A stretch of 64,000 nt of DNA, taken from the NCBI GenBank assembly GCA_000403315.2, contig KE159636.1, forward strand, positions 187,062 through 251,061, given 5' to 3'. Source of the DNA: Lachnospiraceae bacterium A2 (GTDB lineage Bacteria > Bacillota > Clostridia > Lachnospirales > Lachnospiraceae). Within the stretch, counting starts at the first letter, position 1, and each line of letters starts with the position of its first letter. Under the pieces are notes generated by a model. That model saw only the letters and a program-made list of their open reading frames with translations, ran no database searches and was not told the origin of the DNA. The position numbers were made by a program, and so were the translations under genes. Shown piece by piece: positions 16,506-28,310 of the stretch.

Positions 16506-16799
16506 GTGAAATACAAAAAAAGCGTATACCGTTCCCTTACCTTAATTACGCAGTTTGGAATCAACATGCTGGTACCTATTTTTTTATGCGTAATGGCAGG
16601 GGTTTACATCGGGAAAAAATATTCCATAGACTGGATTACCATTCCGCTGTTTGCCATAGGGGCGCTGGCAGGGTTCCGGAATATTTTTATTATGGCGAAG
16701 AACATTTATTCAGACGAAGCGCCCTCCAGGCGTTTAGGCGGTTCTGGGGAGCATCACAGTTTTCAGGAAAAGGACACAGGCCATGTTAAGAAGGATTAA
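16506..16799 (+). CDS. AtpZ/AtpI-type small membrane protein
   Basis: A 97-residue protein from the GTG at 16506, chosen because ACGGAGGTACCCAT precedes it. It has two membrane segments (about 14-34 and 41-62), with the TQFGINMLVPIFLCVMAGVYIG pattern of AtpZ/AtpI-like proteins found at the head of ATP synthase operons. Such proteins are linked to c-ring assembly or Mg2+ uptake. The C-terminal 30 residues are polar. It overlaps the next gene by 17 bp. Confidence 0.8.
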   Translation: MKYKKSVYRSLTLITQFGINMLVPIFLCVMAGVYIGKKYSIDWITIPLFAIGALAGFRNIFIMAKNIYSDEAPSRRLGGSGEHHSFQEKDTGHVKKD

Positions 16800-17208
16800 C
16801 CAGGCGCTGCCCGAATTGCTGCTTGGGATTTTGGCATATGGGGCGGCGGCACAGTTGGCTGGCATATGGTTTGCAGGGGATAAAATACAATATTCCATAG
16901 GGCTATGGGCAGGGGTTGCCCTTGCCATGGGGATGGCAGTCAATATGGCAATCGTCATTTTAGACACCGTAGACGCCATGGCAGAAAAGAGGGCTTACCG
17001 GAAAGCAGCGCTGTATTCCGTGCTGCGTTACCTTGCAGTAGTCCTTGCTTTTTTCGCTGTCTGGTATTTTGGGCTGGGCGATTTAATCGCTATGTTTGTT
17101 GGGGTGATGGGGCTGAAGGCATCTGCTTATTTACAGCCCGTTACACATAAATTTATTGTTGCTATCCAGGAAAAAAGCTTGTATAGCCGCAGAACCAAAA
17201 AGAGGTGA
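16783..17208 (+). CDS. atpI: ATP synthase subunit I (AtpI)
   Basis: A 141-residue four-helix membrane protein (segments about 10-28, 38-58, 74-94 and 98-116) in the usual AtpI position before subunit a. AtpI assists c-ring assembly. It overlaps the preceding small gene and is separated from atpB by 114 bp with no gene. Confidence 0.8.
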   Translation: MLRRINQALPELLLGILAYGAAAQLAGIWFAGDKIQYSIGLWAGVALAMGMAVNMAIVILDTVDAMAEKRAYRKAALYSVLRYLAVVLAFFAVWYFGLGDLIAMFVGVMGLKASAYLQPVTHKFIVAIQEKSLYSRRTKKR

Positions 17209-17322
17209 TGGGAATTATTGGGGAAGCTTCGGTTTTTCCGGTAAAGGGAGCCATGCGGCCGGCTCATTGGCAGGCTGTGCATGGCAGAAGTATTTTAAAT
17301 ATCAGGTTAAGGAGGTGAGAGA

Positions 17323-18057
17323 GTGCAGAGTTCAATTTTACTGTCATCCGGCGCGGACATTGACATTATGGTTCATGGCCTGTTTTCCTATGAGCTGTTT
17401 GGGCATACTTTTTGGATTACCACGACGCATGTAAGCATATTAATTGTCATGGCTATCCTGATAGGGTTTTCCATAGCGGCGAACCGGGCCATGAAACATG
17501 CGTCCGAAGTCCCCGGCGGGTTCCAGAATGTGGTAGAGCTGATTGTGGAGAAATTAGACGGCATGGTCCGCGGGGTTATGGGAAAGAGCGGCGGGAAGTT
17601 TGTCAACTATATAGGGACTATCTTTATCTTTATATTGGTTTCTAACTTGTCCGGCTTGTTCGGGCTTAGGCCCCCAACCGCAGATTATGGCGTGACGCTG
17701 CCGTTGGCGCTGTTAAGTTTTATCTTAATCCATTTTAATCAGTTTAAATACCAGACGCCAAAAGCCATCTGGACAGATATGTGTTCCCCATTGCCCCCAT
17801 GGCTGCCCATTTGGTTCCCGATTAACTTAATCAGCGAAATCGCAGTGCCGATTTCCCTGTCCCTGCGTTTGTTTGCAAACGTATTGTCAGGAACCATCAT
17901 TATGGCGCTAATTTACGCCCTGCTGTCAAAACTGGCGTATTTCTGGCCGGGGGCGCTGCATGCATATTTCGATGTGTTCTCAGGGTGCATCCAGACGTAT
18001 GTGTTCTGTATGCTGACAATGACATACATCAGCAATGCAATCGGGGAGGACGAGTAA
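17323..18057 (+). CDS. atpB: F0 subunit a
   Basis: A 244-residue ion-channel subunit. The GTG start follows AAGGAGGTGAGAGA. Diagnostic features are IFILVSNLSGLFGLRPPTADYGVTL, the helix with the essential Arg in ISLSLRLFANVLSGTIIMALI (about 185-205) and the C-terminal QTYVFCMLTMTYISNAI. It forms the half-channels against the c-ring. Confidence 0.97.
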   Translation: MQSSILLSSGADIDIMVHGLFSYELFGHTFWITTTHVSILIVMAILIGFSIAANRAMKHASEVPGGFQNVVELIVEKLDGMVRGVMGKSGGKFVNYIGTIFIFILVSNLSGLFGLRPPTADYGVTLPLALLSFILIHFNQFKYQTPKAIWTDMCSPLPPWLPIWFPINLISEIAVPISLSLRLFANVLSGTIIMALIYALLSKLAYFWPGALHAYFDVFSGCIQTYVFCMLTMTYISNAIGEDE

Positions 18058-18435
<378 letters not shown>

Positions 18436-18470
18436 GGTAGAGCACAATAACAAAGAAAGGAGGCCAAGCC

Positions 18471-18973
18471 TTGGAACAGTTATTTGGCTTAAACCCCCAG
18501 CTTTTACATGACACAGTGCTTATGGTATTTGCTATCCTGTTTCTGTTCACCCTGATGTCCTATCTTTTGTTCAACCCAGCAAAGAAGATGTTAAAGGATA
18601 GGCAGGACCGTATCAAAAATGACATTGAAACGGCAAAGAAAGACAGGGAAGAAGCTACCGCAATCAAAGCGGAGTACGATGCAAAAATCAAAGGGATTGA
18701 GAAAGAAGCTGAGGAAATCTTAAGTGAGGCCCGCCAGAAAGCTTTGAAAAATGAAACAAAGATTGTGGATGAGGCCAAGGAGGAGGCTGCCCGCATCATA
18801 AAACGCGCCAATGAAGAAGCAATGCTGGAGAAGAAGCGCATTATGGACGAGGCAAAACAGGAAATGGTTGCCATTGCCTCCCTGATGGCAGGCAAGGTAG
18901 TAACAGCCTCCATCGATACATCCATTCAGGACACATTGGTGGAAGAAACATTGAAGGAAATAGGTGAGAGCAC

Positions 18974-18986
<13 letters not shown>
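18471..18986 (+). CDS. atpF: F0 subunit b
   Basis: A 171-residue peripheral-stalk subunit from a TTG start at 18471, preceded by AAAGGAGGCCAAGCC. One N-terminal membrane helix (about 14-33) is followed by a long charged coiled coil rich in Ala, Lys and Glu (RQDRIKNDIETAKKDREEATAI...). It overlaps atpH by 13 bp. Confidence 0.95.
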
Positions 18987-21042
<2,056 letters not shown>

Positions 21043-21059
21043 ACGGGTGGTGAAAGTTT

Positions 21060-21917
21060 ATGGCGTCCATGAGGGACATCAAAAGAAGGAAAGGCAGCAT
21101 ACAAAGTACGCAGCAAATCACAAAAGCCATGAAGCTCGTTTCTACCGTAAAGCTGCAAAAGGCCAAAAACCGTGCGGAACAGTCCAACCCGTATTTTAAC
21201 TATATGTACCAGACCGTGACTTCCATGCTGGCAAGGTCCGGGAACATGGCCCATCCCTATTTACAGGCGGGGAGCTCCCAGAAAAAGGCGGTGATTACCA
21301 TCGCCTCCAACCGCGGGCTTGCCGGTGGGTACAACTCCAACATCGTAAAGCTTGTTACCGACAGCGGGATTCCCAAGGAAGACGCCCAGATTTACATTGT
21401 TGGGCGCAAGGCTAAGGAATCTTTGCTGCGGAAGGGCTATGAGATAAAAGGGGATTTTTCGGATGTGATTGAAGGCCCTACCTATGAGGATGCCGTTGCG
21501 ATCTGCAAGGAAGTCCTTGGGGCATTTACCAACGGTGAGATTGGGGAAATTTACCTTGCATACACCCATTTTAAGAATACAGTCAGCCATGAGCCCACCT
21601 TAATGAAGCTGCTCCCCGTAGAGTTTGACGAGGCAGAGCTGAAAGAGGCCGATAGCCATGTGCTGATGAATTATGAGCCGAATGAGGAGGAAGCGTTGGA
21701 CCTGATCATCCCCAAATACATGACCAGCCTGTTTTACGGCGCGCTGGTGGAGGCAGTTGCCAGTGAAAATGGTGCAAGGATGCAGGCAATGGATTCCGCA
21801 ACAAGCAATGCAGAAGAAATGATTAGTGATTTGACATTGAAATACAATAGGGCGCGCCAAGGCTCCATTACGCAGGAGCTTACCGAAATTATTGCTGGCG
21901 CAGAAGCCATCTCATAG
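21060..21917 (+). CDS. atpG: F1 subunit gamma
   Basis: A 285-residue central-stalk subunit. The ends carry the conserved coiled-coil regions: MRDIKRRKGSIQSTQQITKAM at the N-terminus and MQAMDSATSNAEEMISDLTL then YNRARQGSITQELTEIIAGA at the C-terminus. It starts behind GGGTGGTGAAAGTTT. Confidence 0.97.
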   Translation: MASMRDIKRRKGSIQSTQQITKAMKLVSTVKLQKAKNRAEQSNPYFNYMYQTVTSMLARSGNMAHPYLQAGSSQKKAVITIASNRGLAGGYNSNIVKLVTDSGIPKEDAQIYIVGRKAKESLLRKGYEIKGDFSDVIEGPTYEDAVAICKEVLGAFTNGEIGEIYLAYTHFKNTVSHEPTLMKLLPVEFDEAELKEADSHVLMNYEPNEEEALDLIIPKYMTSLFYGALVEAVASENGARMQAMDSATSNAEEMISDLTLKYNRARQGSITQELTEIIAGAEAIS

Positions 21918-21927
21918 AAAGGATTGA

Positions 21928-23334
<1,407 letters not shown>

Positions 23335-23345
23335 GGGGTGAGCAC

Positions 23346-23753
23346 ATGGCAGAGGAAAATAAGTACTTTCAGTTGGAAATCATCACGCCGGACCGTGTGT
23401 TTTACAAAGGGGAAGCCTCCATGGTGGAATTTACTTCCGTGGACGGGGAAATGGGTGTCTATAAACACCATATCCCCCTGACGACTGTGCTGGCTCCCGG
23501 CATTGTAACCGTTACCGAACAAGGCGGGAAAAAAGAAGCGGCAGTCCATGCAGGCTTTGTGCAGATTCTGGGGGAAAAAGTGACTTTCCTTGCAGAAATT
23601 GCAGAATGGCCGGACGAGATTGACGTAAACCGTGCGCAGGCCGCCAAAGCCCGTGCAGAGGAACGGCTCCGCAGCCACAGTGCAGAGGTGGACGTGGCCC
23701 GTGCAGAAATTGCATTGAAGAAGGCATTGGTGCGCCTTGACATGAAGCATTGA
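23346..23753 (+). CDS. atpC: F1 subunit epsilon
   Basis: A 135-residue central-stalk subunit with an N-terminal beta barrel (FQLEIITPDRVFYKGEASMV, DGEMGVYKHHIPLTT) and a C-terminal Ala-rich helical pair (AKARAEERLRSHSAEVDVARAEIALKKAL; read at residues about 98-127). It can inhibit ATP hydrolysis. It is the last gene of the operon, followed by a terminator. Confidence 0.97.
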   Translation: MAEENKYFQLEIITPDRVFYKGEASMVEFTSVDGEMGVYKHHIPLTTVLAPGIVTVTEQGGKKEAAVHAGFVQILGEKVTFLAEIAEWPDEIDVNRAQAAKARAEERLRSHSAEVDVARAEIALKKALVRLDMKH

Positions 23754-23760
23754 TGCAGGA

Positions 23761-23811
23761 AAAAGCATTGCAGTGCCAGATGTAGCTGTCTGGCTTCTGC
23801 AGTGCTTTTTT
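23761..23811 (+). terminator. Terminator of the ATP synthase operon
   Basis: A long imperfect hairpin (GCATTGCAG / CTGCAGTGC outer stem, GCCAGA / TCTGGC inner stem) is followed by six T, starting 8 bp after the atpC stop. Confidence 0.85.
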
Positions 23812-23813
23812 AT

Positions 23814-23869
23814 CTTATAGGAAATACCGTGTTATTGTGAAGTGCTAAAGTGTATGGATTTCCTATAAG
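23814..23869. repeat. 56-bp inverted-repeat element
   Basis: Perfect 12-bp arms CTTATAGGAAAT (23814-23825) and ATTTCCTATAAG (23858-23869) around a 32-bp centre. The bases after it (23870-23960) are rich in CG hairpins (GCTCGCGG..., TTGCTTCGCAA). The 358-bp gap 23754-24111 holds only the operon terminator, this repeat, a second terminator and the ECF promoter; I see no gene. Confidence 0.6.
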
Positions 23870-23934
23870 AGAAAAACAATTATGCGCAGCTCGCGGAGAG
23901 GAAATTTATTGCTTCGCAATCCGCTCGCGCGCGG

Positions 23935-23960
23935 AGAATGCGCTATGCGCATTCTTTTTT
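23935..23960 (+). terminator. Second intrinsic terminator before the sigma cassette
   Basis: Perfect hairpin GAATGCGC / GCGCATTC with a 3-nt loop (TAT), followed by six T. It insulates the downstream cassette. Confidence 0.7.
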
Positions 23961-24001
23961 ACTCGCACTGCGGCGAATTTTGAAAAGAAAAAAATATTTT
24001 T

Positions 24002-24029
24002 GGAAATTTTGCAAGTATTTTCCGTCCTA
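24002..24029 (+). promoter_or_regulatory. Candidate ECF-sigma promoter of the sigma/anti-sigma cassette
   Basis: GGAAA (24002-24006), exactly 16 bp, then CGTCCTA (24023-24029). This resembles the GGAAC-N16-CGTC pattern used by many ECF sigma factors. It lies about 83 bp before the ATG at 24112, the first gene of the cassette that encodes an ECF sigma factor, so autoregulation is likely. Confidence 0.6.
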
Positions 24030-24111
24030 AGGCGTATTATAAGTGAAGAACAAAAAACAGGGTATTAGCAAATTAACAGATTAACCGGCAGCGAAGATGT
24101 AGGAGGTAGGT

Positions 24112-24813
24112 ATGAAGAAGAAAAACAAAGTGTTAATGGCGGTGTTCGCCTGCGTTGCAGTATGTGCAGTTTCCATACCGGCAATCGGGGCGAATATGCA
24201 GAAAACAACAGTAAGCATGGAACAGGTGGTATACACAAGGAATTCTGGGCTGGAACATGCGGTTTTAGACCAGAAAGTAGTGTATCCAAATGAATTGGAA
24301 GAAAACACAAAGGACATTGAGCCAGCAGATGAAACTGAGCCGCAGGATGTTCCAGAAACAGATGAAGCGAATGAAACCAATGAAGCTGATGAAACGGATG
24401 ACACGGAAAAGAACAGCATAGCGGCTGAGGACGATCCGACAGGAAATGTGAATGTGACTTATACGCCGGAAACAGACGTACCAGAAGAAGCCCCCGTTGA
24501 TGTACCAGAAGAAGCTCCGGCAGATGTTGTTGATACAGGCGCAGCTGATACAGCAGCAACCCCAGTCTGCCCCTATTATGTAGATAACAACGGGGACGGA
24601 GTTTGTGACCATTGTGCCCATGGGAATGCATGTGGGAATTATGTGGATTCGAACTGGGATGGGTACTGCGATTACTGCAGCCATAATGGAAGCGGCCATT
24701 GCGGAAGCTATGTAGATTCCAACGGAGATGGGTACTGTGACAATTATACAGGCGGCAGCAGCGGAAGCGGAGGCGGCCACCATGGCAGGCATCATGGAGG
24801 GCACCACTGGTAA
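24112..24813 (+). CDS. Secreted acidic protein with YVDxNxDGxCDxC repeats and His-rich tail
   Basis: A 233-residue exported protein of unknown function; GTAGGAGGTAGGT precedes the ATG. Residues 1-27 are a signal peptide. Residues about 65-150 are Asp/Glu/Thr-rich and probably disordered (DETEPQDVPETDEANETNEA, then EEAP repeats). Residues about 158-208 hold three repeats: YYVDNNGDGVCDHC, NYVDSNWDGYCDYC and SYVDSNGDGYCDNY. They combine a calcium-loop-like DxNxDGxxD with Cys pairs. The tail is Gly/Ser then HHGRHHGGHHW. Ca2+ or transition-metal binding is likely by inspection. It precedes an ECF sigma gene by 21 bp and may be the system's sensor ligand or main target. Confidence 0.75.
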   Translation: MKKKNKVLMAVFACVAVCAVSIPAIGANMQKTTVSMEQVVYTRNSGLEHAVLDQKVVYPNELEENTKDIEPADETEPQDVPETDEANETNEADETDDTEKNSIAAEDDPTGNVNVTYTPETDVPEEAPVDVPEEAPADVVDTGAADTAATPVCPYYVDNNGDGVCDHCAHGNACGNYVDSNWDGYCDYCSHNGSGHCGSYVDSNGDGYCDNYTGGSSGSGGGHHGRHHGGHHW

Positions 24814-24834
24814 GAAGGGCAAAGGGGATGCGTT

Positions 24835-25317
24835 ATGCGCGGCGAACAGGAGGTTGAGCAGGCAATAGAATTGTACTCTGATATGATTCGCAGGATTTGC
24901 CTTTTGCATCTGAATAACCATGAGGATACGGAGGATGTGCTTCAGGAGGTGTTTTTGAAGTATGTCCTCCATTCTGTGGGTTTTGAAAGCAAAGAGCACG
25001 AAAAGGCATGGCTCATCCGCGTTACGCTTAACGCCTGCAAAGACCTGAAAAGGAAGCTGTTCCGCCATAGCACGGTTCCTTTGGAAGTTTTATCGGAGGA
25101 AGCAGCAAGCGTAGTGCCGGAGCAGATGGAAATTCTGGAAACCGTGCTTTCACTGCCGGCAAAATATAAGGATGTAATTTATCTCCATTATTATGAAGGC
25201 TATACTGCCAAGGAAATAGGAACGATGTTACATAAAAAAGAGAACACCGTATATTCCCTTCTTTCAAGGGGAAGGGAACTGCTGAAGCAGAAGCTGGGAG
25301 GTGGCAGGGATGTATGA
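24835..25317 (+). CDS. ECF-family RNA polymerase sigma factor
   Basis: A 160-residue sigma factor with regions 2 and 4 only. Region 2 includes YSDMIRRICLLHLNNHEDTE then DVLQEVFLKY (about 14-43). Region 4 includes LPAKYKDVIYLHYYEGYTAKEIG then MLHKKENTVYSLLSRGRELL (about 105-152), a helix-turn-helix for -35 recognition. Its end overlaps the anti-sigma gene by 8 bp, the usual arrangement for a co-translated partner pair. Confidence 0.95.
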   Translation: MRGEQEVEQAIELYSDMIRRICLLHLNNHEDTEDVLQEVFLKYVLHSVGFESKEHEKAWLIRVTLNACKDLKRKLFRHSTVPLEVLSEEAASVVPEQMEILETVLSLPAKYKDVIYLHYYEGYTAKEIGTMLHKKENTVYSLLSRGRELLKQKLGGGRDV

Positions 25318-26080
25318 TGAGATTCGGGACGCATTTGGCCAGATTCATGCAACAGATAAGATGAAGCGATCAGTGTCGGAATACTTGTCTGGGAAGGAAC
25401 AGAAAACAGTAAAAAGTTCTTTTCGGTTCCGCCCATATGCCTTAGCTTCCGCCTGCGCCCTTTTATTGATTGTTGCCGGGGTAGGGAACTGGTATTTCTG
25501 GGAAATGCCGGTGGCTTATGTCAGCGTAGATGTGAACCCTTCGGTAGAGCTGACCTTAAACCGCAGGAACCGCGTGACGGATGCGGAAGGGCTGAACCAG
25601 GACGGGGAAGCAGTGCTGGAGCATGTCCAGTTGGAAGGGAAGGACTACCTGGAAGCGGTAGAACTGCTGATAGAAAGCGATGCCATGCAGGCATATCTTG
25701 TGGAAAATGAGAAACCCACGGTTACTGTGGCATCTGCCAAGGCTGACGAACTGCTTACCGGCCTGGAGAGCAGCATTGTGGCAACCCATTACCAGGGCAT
25801 GTGCAGGAGCGCAGAAATAGAAACGGTTGCATCTGCCCATGATTGCGGGATGTCCTTAGGGAAATACCAAATATACCAGCTTCTGGCGGAATACGGTTCA
25901 GGGCTTACAACGGAGGACTGCCAAAAGATCCCTATGTGCCAGCTCCAGCAGCTTTTGGCACAGTATGAAAGCGGCAGGGAAATGGCGGTAGAGAACCAGG
26001 AATTAGACTGGCTGCAGAATGGATGTGCCCACCACAATGGAGGACACCATCATCAGGGCAACAGCCACCATATGGAATGA
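25310..26080 (+). CDS. RsgI-like transmembrane anti-sigma factor with His-rich C-terminus
   Basis: About 256 residues from the ATG at 25310 (GGGAGGTGGCAGGG before it; a GTG at 25301 is less likely). Residues 1-40 are cytosolic (YDEIRDAFGQIHATDKMKRS) and presumably bind the sigma factor. One membrane helix spans about 42-64. The outer part opens with AYVSVDVNPSVELTLNRRNR, the hallmark of RsgI middle domains; in clostridial RsgI proteins the Asn-Pro bond in this motif undergoes self-cleavage during signalling. The C-terminal about 18 residues are His-rich (CAHHNGGHHHQGNSHHME), replacing the carbohydrate-binding sensor of classical RsgI. Metal sensing is an inference. Confidence 0.85.
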   Translation: MYDEIRDAFGQIHATDKMKRSVSEYLSGKEQKTVKSSFRFRPYALASACALLLIVAGVGNWYFWEMPVAYVSVDVNPSVELTLNRRNRVTDAEGLNQDGEAVLEHVQLEGKDYLEAVELLIESDAMQAYLVENEKPTVTVASAKADELLTGLESSIVATHYQGMCRSAEIETVASAHDCGMSLGKYQIYQLLAEYGSGLTTEDCQKIPMCQLQQLLAQYESGREMAVENQELDWLQNGCAHHNGGHHHQGNSHHME

Positions 26081-26089
26081 ATTTACAGA

Positions 26090-26122
26090 ATTGTAAACTA
26101 TTATTTTAAATAGGTTGACAAT
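26090..26122 (+). promoter_or_regulatory. BirA operator of the biotin locus
   Basis: Inverted arms ATTGTAAAC (26090-26098) and GTTGACAAT (26114-26122) with a 15-bp spacer match the BirA box form TTGTNAAC-N15-GTTNACAA. It overlaps the -35 box, consistent with biotin-dependent repression. Confidence 0.8.
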
Positions 26123-26143
26123 TATTGGATTCCTGTGTATAGT
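26115..26143 (+). promoter_or_regulatory. Promoter of the biotin locus
   Basis: Perfect TTGACA (26115-26120), a 17-bp spacer and TATAGT (26138-26143). The -35 box lies inside the right arm of the BirA operator. Confidence 0.8.
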
Positions 26144-26186
26144 ATCTGTAGGGGAACTCTATGGATTTATGCACAGGAGGATATGT

Positions 26187-26426
26187 ATGAAGAAAAAATT
26201 AACAGTAAAAGAAATTGTCTGCGGGGGCATGTTCACGGCATTGGCAGCAGTAGGGGCTTTTATTCAGGTTCCGGTGCCAGGAATGGATTATTTCACCCTG
26301 CAGTTTTTATTTGTGCTTCTTGCAGGAATGGCCTTGGGTTCTAAAATGGGGGCAGTCCGCCTTGTGCCGGCATCCCGGAGCATATTAGGAATAGCCGCTG
26401 GGGAACCCGGGAAGGAGGCGCTGTAA
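26187..26426 (+). pseudogene. bioY: Truncated BioY biotin transporter
   Basis: The ATG at 26187 (CACAGGAGG before it) opens a typical BioY start: LTVKEIVCGGMFTALAAVGA, then FTLQFLFVLLAGMALGSKMGA. After about 56 residues the match stops and an unrelated tail (VRLVPASRSILGIAAGEPGK) leads to a stop at 79 residues, against about 180 in the family. Most membrane segments are missing, so transport is very unlikely; a deletion appears to have joined the 5' end to the bioB ribosome site. Its stop overlaps the bioB start (TAATG). Confidence 0.8.
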
Positions 26427-27400
26427 TGGACAGGAATTTAGAAGGGCTGAAACAGAAGGTATTGGAGGGCGGCCGGATTGGTAAGGAAGACGCCCTTTGG
26501 CTGGCAGGACAGCCGCTGGAGGGGCTTTGCCGCGCAGCGGACGAAATCCGCCGGAATTTTTGTGGGAACCAGTTTGACCTTTGCACCATTATAAATGGAA
26601 AAAGCGGGAAATGCACGGAAGACTGCAAGTATTGCGCACAGTCCTCTTTTTACCATACAGAGGTGGAAAGCTATCCCCTCCTTGGGACGGAAGAACTGGT
26701 AAGGCAGGCTGAGTACAACGGCAGGCGGGGAGTGCCAAGGTACTCCATTGTGACATCGGGAAAAAAGCTGGGCAGCAGGGAGGTAGAGCAGGCCTGCAGA
26801 AGCATCCAAAGGATTAAGGAAACCGTGGATATTTCCGTCTGCGTGTCCTTCGGGCTGTTGGAGGAGAAAGAATTCCGGAAGGTGAAACAGGCAGGTGCAG
26901 CGCGGGTACATAATAATCTGGAAGCTTCAGCGGGATATTTTCCAAGCGTTTGCACAACCCATACCCAGCAGGATAAAATAGATGCCCTGAAGGCTGCCAG
27001 AAGGGCAGGGCTTAGCATTTGCAGCGGCGGCATTATGGGCCTTGGGGAGCGTATGGAAGACAGGATTGACCTTGCGCTGGCTTTGCGGGAGTTGGAAGTG
27101 GAGTCTGTGCCAATTAATATGCTGAACCCTATTCCGGGAACCCCTTATGAAAATAATGAAAGGCTGACAGAAGAAGATATGTGCCGGATTGTGGCGGTAT
27201 TCCGCTTTCTCCTGCCCAAAGCCTTTATCCGGCTGGCAGGGGGCAGGGGACTTATGGCTGGGCAGGGCAGGAAATGTTTCCAGTCTGGGGCAAATGCAGC
27301 CATTACCGGGGATATGCTGACGACAGCGGGAATTACCATTCAGCGGGATTTGGAAATGCTTGAGGAATTGGGTTACCAGGTAGTGAAAAATTGCGGGTAG
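26426..27400 (+). CDS. bioB: Biotin synthase
   Basis: A 324-residue radical SAM enzyme that inserts sulfur into dethiobiotin. The [4Fe-4S] motif is CTEDCKYC (about residues 53-60). Other conserved parts are VHNNLEASAGYFPSVCTTHT, CSGGIMGLGE and IPINMLNPIPGTP-like PINMLNPIPGTPYEN; the [2Fe-2S] ligands fit Cys in these segments and the late Arg in FIRLAGGRG. Start behind AAGGAGGCGCTGTA. It is co-transcribed with the bioY remnant and bioD under the BirA operator. Confidence 0.95.
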   Translation: MDRNLEGLKQKVLEGGRIGKEDALWLAGQPLEGLCRAADEIRRNFCGNQFDLCTIINGKSGKCTEDCKYCAQSSFYHTEVESYPLLGTEELVRQAEYNGRRGVPRYSIVTSGKKLGSREVEQACRSIQRIKETVDISVCVSFGLLEEKEFRKVKQAGAARVHNNLEASAGYFPSVCTTHTQQDKIDALKAARRAGLSICSGGIMGLGERMEDRIDLALALRELEVESVPINMLNPIPGTPYENNERLTEEDMCRIVAVFRFLLPKAFIRLAGGRGLMAGQGRKCFQSGANAAITGDMLTTAGITIQRDLEMLEELGYQVVKNCG

Positions 27401-27469
27401 GCAGCCATGGGCTTTGCCTTGCATTCCCGCGGGAGGCTTTGGATTGGAAGAAGTGGAAGGGCAGCACAT

Positions 27470-28156
27470 ATGGGAAAAGGAATATTTATTACTGGGACTG
27501 GGACAGATGTAGGGAAGACATATGTTACGGCTTTGTTAGTAAAAGCGCTGCAGGAAGCAGGCGCGAAGGCGGCATACTATAAAGCCGCGGCCAGCGGGAA
27601 CCAGAGGGACGGGCAAGGCAGGCTGGTTCCCGGGGATGCGGTATGGGTGAAGGAGGTTTCCGGAATCGCCCAGCCTTTGGAAACCATGATCCCTTATGTT
27701 TATGAAGATGCAGTTTCCCCGCATTTGGCAGCCAGGAAGGAAGGGAACCCGGTAGAACCTTTTGTGGTCCTGCAAGGGTACCATAGGCTGCGCCGGGAAT
27801 ATGGGTATGTTACAATGGAAGGAAGCGGGGGGATTCTGTGCCCGCTGCGCTGGGAAAATGGGAAGGGGCTGTGGCTGGAGGATGTGGCTAAGGAGCTGCG
27901 CCTGCCCTGCCTTGTAGTAGCAGACGCAGGACTTGGGACGATAAACAGCACAGTGCTGACATTGGAATACCTGAACCAGAAAGGGATTGCAGCAAAGGGG
28001 GTTATTCTGAACCGCTTCCATCCAGGCAATGAGATGGAACTGGATAATCTCAGGATGATTGAGCGCCGCGGGGCTGTCCCTGTAGTTGCCTGTGTGCAGG
28101 AACATGCAGAAAAAATAGAATTGGCGCCGGAACGGTTAATGTCCCTTTATGAATAA
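27470..28156 (+). CDS. bioD: Dethiobiotin synthetase
   Basis: A 228-residue P-loop enzyme making dethiobiotin from diaminopelargonic acid, CO2 and ATP. The ATG at 27470 has GGAAGGG eight bases before it and puts the P-loop GTGTDVGKT at residues 8-16. TMEGSGGILCPL is the second nucleotide motif. bioA and bioF are not in the window, so the earlier steps are encoded elsewhere or missing. Confidence 0.93.
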   Translation: MGKGIFITGTGTDVGKTYVTALLVKALQEAGAKAAYYKAAASGNQRDGQGRLVPGDAVWVKEVSGIAQPLETMIPYVYEDAVSPHLAARKEGNPVEPFVVLQGYHRLRREYGYVTMEGSGGILCPLRWENGKGLWLEDVAKELRLPCLVVADAGLGTINSTVLTLEYLNQKGIAAKGVILNRFHPGNEMELDNLRMIERRGAVPVVACVQEHAEKIELAPERLMSLYE

Positions 28157-28189
28157 TGATTGAAACTTGTGTTTGCTAAAATGGCAATG

Positions 28190-28261
28190 TATTACTCCGG
28201 GGTTAAATGTCGACGAATTTTAAGCAAGTAAAAACGTCGATATTTAACCGCCGGAGTAATA
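28190..28261. repeat. 72-bp near-perfect palindromic element
   Basis: TATTACTCCGG (28190-28200) with GGTTAAATGTCGACG is mirrored by CGTCGATATTTAACC and CCGGAGTAATA (ending 28261), around a 20-bp loop. It lies between bioD and the MazG gene and could end or fold transcripts. The end sequence CCGGAGTAATA recurs at about 34066-34076, perhaps a decayed copy. Confidence 0.6.
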
Positions 28262-28310
28262 TAATAATCAGACAGACTGAAAAACCGAAATTTGAAAGGG
28301 AAACTTCATT

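Noticed and set aside
23850..24068. Plus-strand 72-codon open frame (MYGFPIREKQLCAARGEE...)
   Set aside because: It is made of repeat and hairpin sequence and runs over the terminator and the ECF promoter; frames of this kind are commonly spurious annotations in repeat elements.
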